Shown here one piece after another: positions 23,733 to 35,330 of a DNA stretch of 64,000 nucleotides (the stretch's first letter is position 1; every line of letters starts with the position of its first letter). Source of the stretch: Seriola aureovittata (Eukaryota > Chordata > Actinopteri > Carangiformes > Carangidae). A model generated the notes under the pieces. That model made no database searches, was not told where the DNA came from, and saw only the letters and a program-made list of their open reading frames with translations. Where the stretch lies: NCBI RefSeq assembly GCF_021018895.1, contig NC_079377.1, positions 21,605,001-21,669,000 on the forward strand, in the 5' to 3' direction. The position numbers and the translations under genes are program-made.

Positions 23733-26251
23733 TCTGTTGCTTGTACAGAGAGATGAAGAGTGTATTTGCGTAAGAGAAGTCATTTACGCAGCTTTCTCTC
23801 TCTCACTCCTAATTTAACTCCTCTCTCCTCTTTCAACTCTCTCTACATTCTCATTTTAATTCAATAAACTAAATGTGCATTAATGAGTTATACTTAACTA
23901 GTTGATTCTTTAACTGACTATTAAATAACGGGAATAAATTGGGGTCAGATTGGAGAAAAAACAAATGCCATTCCTGGAGTATTTCTCTGTCTAGCAGCAA
24001 CCAGCCAAGCTGTGACAATCACACAAATACACTCCTCCTCCTAAACTCACTCCCCCTCACACACATCTCCTCCCTCCCCCCTCCCTCCCTCCCCCTTCTC
24101 CATCAAATTGTGTTTTTGCTACAAATCAATAAACATTATCAGAGAGTGGCAGACTATGGGCTGGTGGAGGCAGCCTCTGTCTGTTAAAGCCCAGACCGCC
24201 CTGTCTCTATCACAGCCTGGGTGAGAAGGCCAGGAGGATTCAGACACACACACACACACACACACATAGAAAAAGGTAGACAACATGAATCCACAGACGC
24301 ACGCAAACACAAACATACATGTAACAGGGATTTTACAGTAAACATAAGATGGAAGCAGACGTGCTTGATGATCACAAAGCAAGTGTCGGATGCATGTGCG
24401 TCCTACAGGGAGTGATTTTCTCGCATCCATACGATGCAGACACACAGACAGCAGAAAACAATCAAAGTGCGCAGACTGGAGAAGAAAAGAACAGCAGTGA
24501 AGCGTTGAGGTGTTTAACAATAATCCTAACAGCACAGCACAAGCTGTTTTGACCATGCCATTCAAAGTCAATCAGAAATTAAAATAAAAAAAATAAAAAA
24601 TCAGAGTCTATGACGCTAACAGCGACGTTAAACCCTAACCCATTAGGTCGCTGTATCACCACTCCATGCTTGTCAGCTCGCTTTAGCTTTAGCGTCAGAA
24701 ATCCCCGCTCTCTCCAACGCTCTACAAGAACCATTTAACTGAGCTCTAAATAAGATGATTTTCAACCTGTCCCCACTTAGCTTGGGGCTGGAAAAGGAAA
24801 ATCAGGGGGCCTGCCATACACCATTTCTCAATTACCTTTCTCATTATTGTCACCCGCGTTCATTACTACTATTATCATCCTCCCTTTTCTGTTGCACCCC
24901 GCACTTTAGGCTAGCTTAGGCCGTTGTGGCTGTCGTGTTGGATGAAGAGAAGGAGGAGAGCGGCAGAATCGAGAGCTTTTTTTTGCAAGGCCAGAGCACT
25001 TCAGGTAATTAATATAGCAAGAGGGGGCAGATGAGAGGAGACAGAGAATATGTGAGTGTATGTAGGCCTGTGTGTGTTTTTGCTGAAATGCCTGATTGGG
25101 GAGCTCACCTGCCGATACCCCCTAAAAGGTATTTCATTAGTGAGCCTTTTACCATACAAGCAGAGGAACAAAGCCTCGGTTACGCCTGTCTCCACTCCAA
25201 CTCAACGGGGCCCTCCAGGACGCCTGTAGCTGTGTGTGGGAAGAGTAAAGAAGAGTGGAGGAGCAGAGAGGAGAGGCGAGGAAAGGCTATCCCCGTTCAT
25301 AATCTCATGACAAAAGGCAAAAAGGCATCATCCTATTAACAGCGTGATCTTCACCAGCTCATGCTAGCTCCTTTCCACAGGGGGCTCTCTTTTATTATTA
25401 AGGTGAGTGGGTGATAGGGAGCAGGAAAGGCGCCCGGTGCCTCCCTATTAGCTCTGGGACAAGAGGAGGTATGAAGGGGGAGAGGAGAGACCCCATGCCG
25501 GGGTCCTGCTCTGAGTCTTTTTTTCTTTTCTTCAGAATGAGACCCTTTGCTCGGACCTTTGGGGGCTGGCTTCTATTAGGCTTCAGTGATACAACACAAA
25601 GTGGGAGAGTTTCTTCAATCAAACACCGCAACACCTGCAGCGATGCTCACTGGGAAAACATCCTCAGCTCCACCTGTTAAAACTCATTTGAAGATGGCTC
25701 ACCTTACTCGTTCAGCTCCCACAATACCGATTATTATGTCAGAGATCAGATATTAAGGGAACGCTTGCTTTAAATATTGTGAACGCTGCAGAACTACCTG
25801 CTTCTTTTTTTGTGTACGTCCTGAGTCCCAGTGATTCTCAGTGGCTGAAAAGCAAATTCACAAACTTGCGTTAGAAAGATATTTGTTGTTTACTGGTGTA
25901 GCGGCTTAAAAACGTCCCGTAGACTTTGACTGATGCTCCAAACAGCATATCCTGTACAAGTTACTGGTCACACAGAATATAAATGCAGCACTACAGTTAA
26001 TTGTATATGCATGATGAATTCACTAAAACACATTTCTCTGCTGCTTGTTTCTAACTGTAGACTCAGTGGAGATGGTACATGTTGCTCTCTGCTGCCGCAG
26101 GTGATTATTTGTGTCAGTGTTCGCGTCACCTCAACAACGTTAAAGTTAATGAAAGGGACTTGAAGTATTACAGAGTTGGGGTAAAGGGAATTTTTTTTGT
26201 ACCAGCCTGCGTATCCAACAGCAGCGTTGCTAAAACAGACAGTGTTGTGTA

Positions 26252-26255
<4 letters not shown>

Positions 26256-26319
<64 letters not shown>

Positions 26320-26324
26320 GGAGG
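26256..26324 (+). repeat. GA microsatellite
   Basis: GA run with one AAAG interruption. Confidence 0.95.
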
Positions 26325-27868
26325 GCGACTGAGTGAGGGAAAGAGAGATTAGAGAGAGGTCTGTTTTTCTGTTTGAGTGTTTTGTTTTCTGCTCAGTAGG
26401 GGTGCTTGCCTCTAGCCTCAGGTTACACAAGGGAATTGTGGGAAAAAAAAAAAAAAAAGTAGCTTGAGTTGTGTTTGTGAATGACAGCCATGGCAGGCTT
26501 AGTGTTAAATGTGGTGAAACTGCTTAATACAGACACACGTAAAAAAAACCCACTAAATTCTTCTTTCTCGCACTGAATTCAACTTTGTTCAGAAATTACT
26601 TTCTTACTTTTTCTTCTTTTTGTTTCTTTTCTTAGTGAAAATTATTTTACATTCCCTCTCACTCGAAACTTGTTGGACTAATTCTACCTTTAACATTACA
26701 ACTGTTTTTCTGTAGCTGATTTACGTATACATTTGGGATGTTGGTTACACAGAGACTGAAGCTTTTGCTGCAGCTGAACACGTTCCAGGGGCTTTATCAG
26801 TACAAACATAAACATAAACGTCCCACTCAGTTCTGAGTGTCCAGCCAAATTCTGTCTGCACAATGACCAATGAATTTGGCTTGTTTATACACCCACACTA
26901 AGAGACGGTAAATGAATTGTTAGGCAACGACTGGGACATCCCAGACGGAGGTAAATTAAATGAGGATATGCAGCAGGAGGAGCAACAACAAGGCTTCAGA
27001 GTGATTTTACCAACATGTCTGGGATGGTCAGATCAGTCACTGCCAACCTGGAAAATACCATCATAGAGAAAAGTCACAAATGCTTTTATCCTGTGCACAT
27101 GCGACTTGAAAGACAATAACAAAAGCCTTTATTTTGCTTTTGCAATATGTTTAAATTGACTTAATGCACTAATTTTAATACAAAATTTAATAATCTTTAA
27201 ACTCCTCTCTTTCTAAGTCATATTTCCTGAAAGCAACTTAAATATTCTCATATATGTATGTGCAGGTTTGTCATGTGATCCTATCCTGTTCAGACTGGCT
27301 CTGCTGCCCTGGTAACTTCACCCACTGTTCAAATACAAACACACATTAATTAAAAACGTATATGAATGTTAAATGCGAGAGTCAATATGCATTTATAGGT
27401 ACAACAACTGTCGTTCCTGCAGTGTGACGACGTACGGCTTCAACAAACCAACCTCCAAACACTCTCACCTGCATAAAACTCAGTGTTTTGCTAATTCAGT
27501 GAGACAGAGAACTTTCAGGGACCTTTAAAGGTGTGTTAAAAGTACAGACTACAGATACTCGAGAGATGCACTTCTTCCAACTCGCTCGCCTTACAACCAC
27601 ACACACAGACACACACACACACACACACCTCTCATCATCGTCGTCCTCCATTCTCCTCTCTAGCCCAGTAAAAAGCCTGTGATGACCTGGGTGTGTAGCT
27701 TATTAACCTCTCCATCAGTTCTTATCAGCCAATGAATAGCCCAGTCATCTGCCCCTCCTGCTCAATCTGAGGGCAAAAAATTTCTCCTCACGTCAGGCCT
27801 ATAATTCAATCCACACACAAATCATTTAAGGAGTGCGCACATACACTCTCTCCCCCCTCTCTCTTTTT

Positions 27869-27870
<2 letters not shown>

Positions 27871-27935
<65 letters not shown>
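27871..27935 (+). repeat. CA microsatellite (left arm of CA/TG pair)
   Basis: CA run with one CAACA shift, 125 bp from the complementary TG block at 28060-28172. Confidence 0.95.
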
Positions 27936-27938
<3 letters not shown>

Positions 27939-28059
27939 GGGAGTGGATCAGTGGAAACATTTTGTCAACCTTGGTCCAGGTGGGCTTCCAAGTCTGATGT
28001 GGACCAGATGTTACAGAAATGATCAACAATTGAAGAAAACAACAGAAGTAGTGTAATAT

Positions 28060-28132
28060 GGTGTGTGTGTGTATGTGTGTGTACATGTGTGCCTGTGTCT
28101 GCATGCATGAGTGTGTGTGTGTGTGTGTGTGT

Positions 28133-28172
<40 letters not shown>
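28060..28172 (+). repeat. TG microsatellite (right arm of CA/TG pair)
   Basis: TG run interrupted by GTACATG, GCCTG and GCATGCATGA; complementary to the CA block at 27871-27935. Confidence 0.95.
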
Positions 28173-28175
<3 letters not shown>

Positions 28176-29311
28176 GCCAGAATAAATTAATGGCTGATTT
28201 CTCCCCTTGCTTTGATGGCATTAAGAGCCCTCTTCTTCTCAATGTGCCGCGTTAAATGCTTTTCTCTCTTTCCCTCCGTCTCTCCCTTCTTCTTTTTTTT
28301 TTTTTTTTTGACAAGCAGGGCCACCCAGCAGAAAGCAACTGATGCAAAACGCCGGAGTAATCCCTCCTCCATCCACCACCACCACCCCTCCCGCTATCTT
28401 CAGTCTTTGACACAGTAGCCATTATCTGTGGGATTTAGTTAAACCAAACCTTCATGTATTTGTTAGGCCCAGGGTTCGTTTTCTCCTCTGACTGCTCTGC
28501 TTGAGTGTGGCCAGGCTGGAGGGGAGTAGGAGGGAGTTACATCATCAGTGCAGCTAGCTCGGAGCGCACGAGGAGGGGGTCTACAATGCCATCTAACTGG
28601 ATCCCGCTCACGTCGTTAAATGTGTCTGAGAAAGTCTGAGCTGAAAATCGTAACCCTGTTTGTTTTGATTGCTGCACAAACAGTCTGAACTCAATTTAAA
28701 AAGCAGCAACACAATCATTTTACTTGCCCCGATTAATTTAACAAAACTCAACACAAACAGATCACGTGAAGCGTCATTTCTGCCTCAGTGCAAAAGCAGT
28801 GTGTGCAGAGGAACATGCAAACAGGCCAGAGAAAACAACATGACTAGTCTCTTGACATGCGACACATGTCAAATGAAATATATAAAACTACTATAAAAAT
28901 TCTTCTAAATTAACACAGCCTGAAAAGAGCTGGATGATTTACTCTCATCACAGTTATCAATAAAAAAAAAAAGACCAGCAACATCTCACCAGATATATGA
29001 CCAGAAAGACCCCTAACAGCTCAGTTATCACATTAAAGAAAATGTTCTGCTGTACTGATACAGATGAATGTGGAAATTTATCACAATATATTAGACTCCA
29101 GTTGTAACCTAAACATAGTGAGGAAAAAGTCTGTGTTGACTTTTCATCATTTCCAGACTGCGACTCGTTTCTACTGTCAACTCACATCTCTGAAGTCTCA
29201 ACACTGAGGCCTTCCTCTCTGCCACATGCAGCTACAGAGCTAAAAGCAGTGTTATGGAATCACTGTTGAAACTCGCAGATAAGCCCGGGCTCGGTGGGGC
29301 TAAGCTAAGGT

Positions 29312-29327
29312 TAAGCCAGGTGGCTTA
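29312..29327. promoter_or_regulatory. palindrome TAAGCCA-gg-TGGCTTA
   Basis: Perfect 7-bp inverted repeat with a 2-bp spacer, whose centre reads CCAGGTGG and so contains an E-box-like CAGGTG. Chance occurrence in 64 kb is possible. Confidence 0.3.
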
Positions 29328-29841
29328 GTTCCCCGAGTATGTGTTTACACACACACTGAGGTGTGAACCATTTGGGGGGCTTAGAGGGGCGGGGAAACAC
29401 AAGTTGATTTAGTGCTAGTGAAAACCTTAGTACCTGTTGATGGTATTGATGGCGGGACAGCTTAACACTAACATCAACATGAATGTGTAGGGATTCTGAT
29501 CCACGCCAGGAGTCAGATTTAACGTGCTTCAGGGGAATACGCACTGGACGAGTAGGGATGGGTATTAAATCGTAATTGTTTTTGGTAAAGTCTGGTCAGA
29601 TTTGTAGTTTTGGGAACTCGTTCTTAAATAAGATATTTCGTGATTTCAGATTATTTTATGTTGATACAGTTCGTGTGCAGCTTCTTATCTTGAGAGATCA
29701 TTTAATCTTTGAGAAAGTCGCGCTAAAACAAAAAGAGTCATTCACTCTTTCCCACAAACACAAGTCAAGCCACTTAGAAGACGGTTATATTTATTTGTAA
29801 AGGAAGAAGAGAGAAGAGAGTAGAGACATTTCTGAATGAAA

Positions 29842-29853
29842 AAGTGAGTGAGT

Positions 29854-29887
<34 letters not shown>
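29842..29887 (+). repeat. GTGA/GA microsatellite
   Basis: GAGT tetranucleotides passing into a GA run; a TG repeat follows at 29998-30049. Confidence 0.9.
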
Positions 29888-29889
<2 letters not shown>

Positions 29890-29996
29890 TTGCCCCCAGT
29901 GGAGGACCCCCCCTCAACCTGCTGACAGACAGCTGCAATCTTTTTAGCATAAGTGGCTCCGCCTGCTCCATTAGCAAAGAGAAGGAGGAGGAGGGT

Positions 29997-30049
<53 letters not shown>

Positions 30050-30084
30050 GAGGGGGGAGGACGACCCCCCCTGGGGTAGATGTT

Positions 30085-30240
30085 AGAACAAATTTGAGGG
30101 GTGTCATATTACACGCCTTGTGACAGGAGGCCGAGGGGAGGTGAACGATGAATTTGCTTAATGAATTAATCTGCGGACCAGTAATGGCCCTGCTAACAAC
30201 ATTAGTCATCCTTCTTACATCTCTGTGCTGCAATTCACTA
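30085..30240. promoter_or_regulatory. enhancer-like block
   Basis: Unique sequence with gcttaatgaattaatctgc (two TTAAT-type homeodomain words) and tcatattacacgcc, between a TG repeat and a CT tract. Texture-based call. Confidence 0.35.
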
Positions 30241-30544
30241 CTTGTTTCCCCGTCGTCTCTCTCTCTCTCTTTTACACAATCACTTCATCCTTTCCTTGCT
30301 CATCTTTTCTGCCCGTCTGTCTCTTCTTCCTCTCAGAGATTTGCTTCACGCCAACAGCTCAGTCCCCTTCACTATATCAATAAAAAATATTTTGGTAAAA
30401 ACAACATTCTGCACGGTTCAAATCTTTAGATATAAAGAAGAATAGAGTCTTTTTAATATGCTCCCTGATATAAATTCTCCCTAATATGTGTGTAAATGTG
30501 TCAAACAACACACAGCGCTTTGAATGTTGAGTAACATAATATTA

Positions 30545-30860
30545 CAACTGACGCCGTCATCAGGCTGTTAATGCCACTGGCCCTGGCTTGAGCTTTGATT
30601 CAATACACAAATGCAAAATTGCTGTGTTTAAATAGATATTTAAATGGAAATGTATTGGGAAAGACAGCTGTTGGTATTTGTAGCCTGGAGTGCTCATTAC
30701 AATGGGAAATAGGGAGGAGTGTGTATGAGGGGGGGGTGATGACAACGGCAGCATGGCGAGCAGCTGTGTTAGCAAGTGAATGGTGTAATTACTGGCCAAA
30801 CCTCTGTCATTAACCTGCATTGTCGAGTGCTACCACATCAGTTAACATAAGAAAGCCTTG
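30545..30860. promoter_or_regulatory. enhancer-like block
   Basis: Unique sequence with ttgattcaatac, atttaaatg, ggtgtaattactggcc and tcattaacctgc. Rich in homeodomain-type cores, free of simple repeats apart from seven G. Texture-based call. Confidence 0.4.
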
Positions 30861-31794
30861 ATTAATTGACTGCAAGGTTGAAATTCAATTATGTCATTGC
30901 GCTGCAGTTTGCAAACTAAATAATAATCAACCAAATAAATAAATACAAACACTAAAAAACTAAATATAACCAGTGAATCTGAGCTAGCAAGAGACAAAAG
31001 CAAGATAAAGTTTATAGTAAGAAAAAAAACAAGACAATATAAACGGGTGGATTAAAATGTGACGGCTTCACTTCAAACCAAAAGATTAACCCTTGAGAGA
31101 AATTCATATTAAAGAGGGTTTTAAGCTAAAAGCAGCAAAACAAGACAATCAAACTGCATTACTGTGCTGCTAAAAAATAAAAGTGTGTTTTGTAGCTGAG
31201 TGTGCAGCATGTACCCACTGTGTGTGTGTGTGTGTGTGTGTGTGTGAACATATTCAGTTTGTTTGTTAATGTGGAACTTGTATATTTAGTGTTTGTGTGT
31301 GTGACGATGTGTTTGGCAGCTTGCAGCATGGTTTGTTGGACCGGCTCCTGCATGGGGTCTCAGGCAGAGAGGCGGCTGATGAAAGCATTGGCGGGATGCT
31401 CCAATAAAGAGCAGATTATCATAAGCGGCCATTGTCCACCTCCCAATTCTTTCCAACAGCCCCCCCCCCCCCCTACTTACTCACCCCTCTGCTGAAAATG
31501 TTAATCGGCCCTATCGCTGGCAGTCTAAGGAGAGAAGGAGCGCCTGGCCCTAAGAGTAAAACTTTAACTGATTTACGGGAAGTGAGGAGAAAAATTACGA
31601 CAAAAAAGTGCAAAAAATAATCTCATATAGAAAGAAAGTGAAAGTCAGACAGAAAGAAATATGACAAAAATAAAGGAAGTGATAGAGGAGAGGAAGCTCA
31701 CAATATTTCCTGCCTAGTTTACAAACAAATTTTACTCACACATCTCTGGGCTGTGGCGAGCAGCTACACCCCATTCCCCTCCATCGCAACAAAC

Positions 31795-31826
31795 TCCCTC
31801 CCTCCCTCCCTCCCTCCCTCCCTCCC
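31795..31826 (+). repeat. CCCT tetranucleotide repeat
   Basis: Eight CCCT units. Confidence 0.9.
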
Positions 31827-32289
31827 GTTGACTCCATCCACCCAGCTCGTTTTATCTGAAGATTCTCAGACAATGCCTAGAGGATCCCGTTCCCTAATCT
31901 TCCTAAAAATCCCCCTTTCATCCCCACTGTTAAAGAATGTATGAAAGGCTGACACCGAGCTGGAAAAAAAGAAGGCAGAAAAAAAAAGAAGAAGAGAGAA
32001 GCGGAGCACATCTGGGAGTAAGGGTGGTGTCACTGTGTTAGGCTGGAGGGTGGGGGAGTAGAGGGAGGGTGGGGGGGCAGAGAGCGCAAAGGAGGTAGGA
32101 GCTCAGCATTGGTTGCTTGTGCAGGGTCCTTGCATGATGACTAATTAAATTGTTTTGCTGCTCAAACATTAAAATGGCCGAGGAGATTAAGGGCATGAGC
32201 GGGAATGGGAGTGTATATATGTGTGTGTGTCTGTGTCGGGGGGAAGGAGGAGGGTTTAATCTGTGTTCTGACCCAGCTGAACCTTGGAG

Positions 32290-32305
32290 TCACACACACA
32301 CACAA

Positions 32306-32338
<33 letters not shown>

Positions 32339-32365
32339 CGCACACACGCACACACGCACACACAA
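32290..32365 (+). repeat. CA repeat with CACACACG higher-order units
   Basis: CA run followed by four CG-bearing units. Confidence 0.9.
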
Positions 32366-34189
32366 AACAAAAAGCTCAAATCCTTTGTTTTGTCGCCTCA
32401 AAGGCAAGAAAAAGGCAATGGGTTTTAAAGGAGTGATCCCTAGATTTCTTTCCTTCCCTATAGGGAAGAACGGTGCATTTGCTCCTGAAGTGAATTCAAG
32501 ATGACCACAAACACATTCCACTGTGGTCTAATACAAAACCATTCGATTGAAAGTGAGTGCTCTTTTCGTAACCCTGACAACAACAACAAGAAAATGACCA
32601 AAGGCTTCAAAAAAAGAGAAAAAAAAAAAAGGAACGCATCTTCTTTTGGCTGCGTCTATCTCAGTTGCCATGAGCTTAGCTTACGAATTGGGTCTGTGAT
32701 TGGGGATAAACAATAGTTGCAATCTCTCTGCTCGACAATTTCAATCACAATTCACACAGCGGTCAAGCCTTCAGCGTAGCCTGTGTTTATTTTCCAATCT
32801 ACTTTTATTGGAAGATTCAGGAGGAGAGCCGCGTGTGAAACTTAAATGTTACTTTACTCATTTTCAAAAGCGGAAGAAGTCCAACAAAATACAACAGAGG
32901 AAAAAGGGAATTGTAAAATGAAGCACCTGAAAAACAAAGTAAACACTAATTAAAGCCAACACCAAAACCTCTGTCCCTCCATCTTTCAGGCTGTGAACTG
33001 GGGAGGGTATTATAGTCTAAACACTTTTTCTTCTCTCAGTGCTGAAAGATTAGACTGGTTATCCCATTAAAGTTGGTAAAATGCCATTCTTGTGTCTTTA
33101 AGCTCTCGTATAGGAGGTCAAGATGAGTCTGCCTGCGCTTACAAGGCGGGCACGGATGTAATCTGCCCAAAGTTACAATAATTAATGTTAAGCTTCTCCA
33201 GCAATACGTTTGTAAAAGAACTGGTCCTGATAATATACTTAAAGCTGCACACGCTGTTTGTGTTGCTGCGACGAGACAAGGCAGTTCTTGATGTGCATGT
33301 GCGAATGTGTGTGTGCGTGTGAATGTGTGTGTGTTTGTGTGTGTGTTTGAGAGTCCCAATGCCACTCACGTAGCCCAGCTTAAATCTTTAGTCAAACTAT
33401 AAGCTGATGCTGCCACAATGCTGGATTAGGACGACAGGCATGGGAAAAAGAGTGAGAGGCCGGCTGACTTGATGCTAGGGAAATATAAACATTACACACA
33501 CACACACTCAGTGACAATGATGCCTGAACCCCAGCGCCCTTTAGTGTTAGAAGTGCAAGTAGAGGATCTGTGAAAACATTACAAGCCTGGAATTTAGCCT
33601 TTAAAGAAGAAAAGAAATTTAAAAGCAATATGAGAGTAATATTTCTACCACAACAATTTCATACTTTTATAACAGGTTATATGCAACTGTGTACCGATTT
33701 AGAAATGCACCAAAAATCTTCCAGAAACTCATTATTGTAGCACAGAGTAGTGATCTTAAACTGACAATGGCAAATAAAACTAACAACAGCACAATTAAAT
33801 GGAGAATAATTTGCCTGTAGGCTTCAGTTTGAACAACTGGGATTTAGAGCCACAGGTTGACATTAAAGCCGCTCCCGTTCTGCAGTCCTCCACATAATCA
33901 CAGACCCAGTCAAAGCAGCCAGTAGCTCTTCCCAGTGTGAAGGCATTGACAGTCCGGTCTGTCCCTTCCTCAGATACTGAGGAGGATAGGCTGCATGTGC
34001 AAAGTACATTAAGCCCTTGCTGGATCCCTCCTTGTGCCATTCTCCTCTCGTCGACTCGCAGACACAAAGGCAGATTAAAGGAGCGCGCGCCATAAAAACC
34101 CTGTGTCAATCTTATCGGCTTCGAGTGCAATTTTTAAACATATGTTAATCTGGGAGAGCTAAAACTCATTCTCTCCTCTCTCTGCTTGT

Positions 34190-34400
34190 TTATCTCTTAT
34201 CAAATGCGCAGTAGGTGAGGGGCAGCTTTGCGGTGCGGCTAAGTGCCATTATTTGGATAATTGCGTCCATTGTTGCAGGTTATATAGCTATTTGAAATGG
34301 GAGGTGTGTGTAAATAGGTGCAGAGGCCAGGTAGGGGGTGGTTGAGATATATTCAAACAGGGGCAAAGGGATTTTCTGCGAAGGCTACATGATGCATTTG
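34190..34400. promoter_or_regulatory. enhancer-like block
   Basis: Unique sequence with gccattatttggataattgcg, ttatatagctatttg and gtgtgtaaataggtg. No coding frame and no repeats. Texture-based call. Confidence 0.35.
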
Positions 34401-34839
34401 AATGCTTCTTCATACCTCAAGCTGAATTTTCAATAAGGAGAGTTTGATATGTTTTTTTTTGTGCAACAATACCTTTAGAAAAATAACAATGCCAAGGTCA
34501 GAGGCATTTAATGCATCAGTAGAATCACACAAATGATGAATGGTATCTTAATTTTACTAAAGATCACAATAGAATAAAACACTTAAAAAGTTCAAGCTTT
34601 GCATTCTGTGCAAACTGTTCTTAGAGCACTGTGTGCAAAGGTTGTATGACACTTTAATGAAACTTTCATAACACACCACTGTAAATACAGCCATGTAATA
34701 ATAACAGTCAAAACCAATGATGTATATGTAATGAATACACAGCCTCTGTTCAAATGCACAAATAATCTTCTCATAAAATCAATAAACTCCTATAAATAAT
34801 CTGTCTGTTGCAGGAGGTGAACGTTCTCCTAATGTTGCA

Positions 34840-35330
34840 TGTGTGAAGGACAGTGCTCCCACTGGTGCAAGAATAACAAGTTCATTAGTCGAGGGGGGGG
34901 CGTCGCAGGAATTCAAATTCCCCCCCGACCCGGGCCTGGCCTCTGATTGGCTGGCTGCGTCAGCATGGCGAGACTCATTAGAGCCCAGCAGTAATTAAGA
35001 GTTGTTAGAAAGTGAATTCTCCAACCGCAGATTAGAAAATTAAACTATTTACTGATTACATATTAATAGAAGACAACAATGGCGCTTGCCATAAGCTTGG
35101 AAGGCAACCAAGGAATAAATCTGTGTACTTAATTACCATAAACAATGGGGGCATAGAAATGGAGTTTTATGCACACTCCCTCCTGTAATGTGTCTGATAT
35201 CAGAAGACACTTGACAATTCTTGTTCAATTATCTCTATTATTTAATGTGCTGTGAACTGCCTCTGAGTAAATAAATTAACCACCCCAATTACTTTGGATT
35301 CATCTGGGGAGGGCTGTGGCGTAATAGAAA
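34840..35330. promoter_or_regulatory. strong enhancer-like block
   Basis: About 490 bp of unique sequence. It carries an inverted CCAAT box, a Maf-type half element (GGCTGCGTCAGCA, 34953-34965), TAATTA at 34992-34997 and 35130-35135, two AACAATGG SOX-type sites (35075-35082 and 35141-35148) and further ATTAAT words. It has the densest set of developmental-factor cores in the window and is the best single candidate for a deeply conserved element. Not tested for conservation. Confidence 0.5.
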
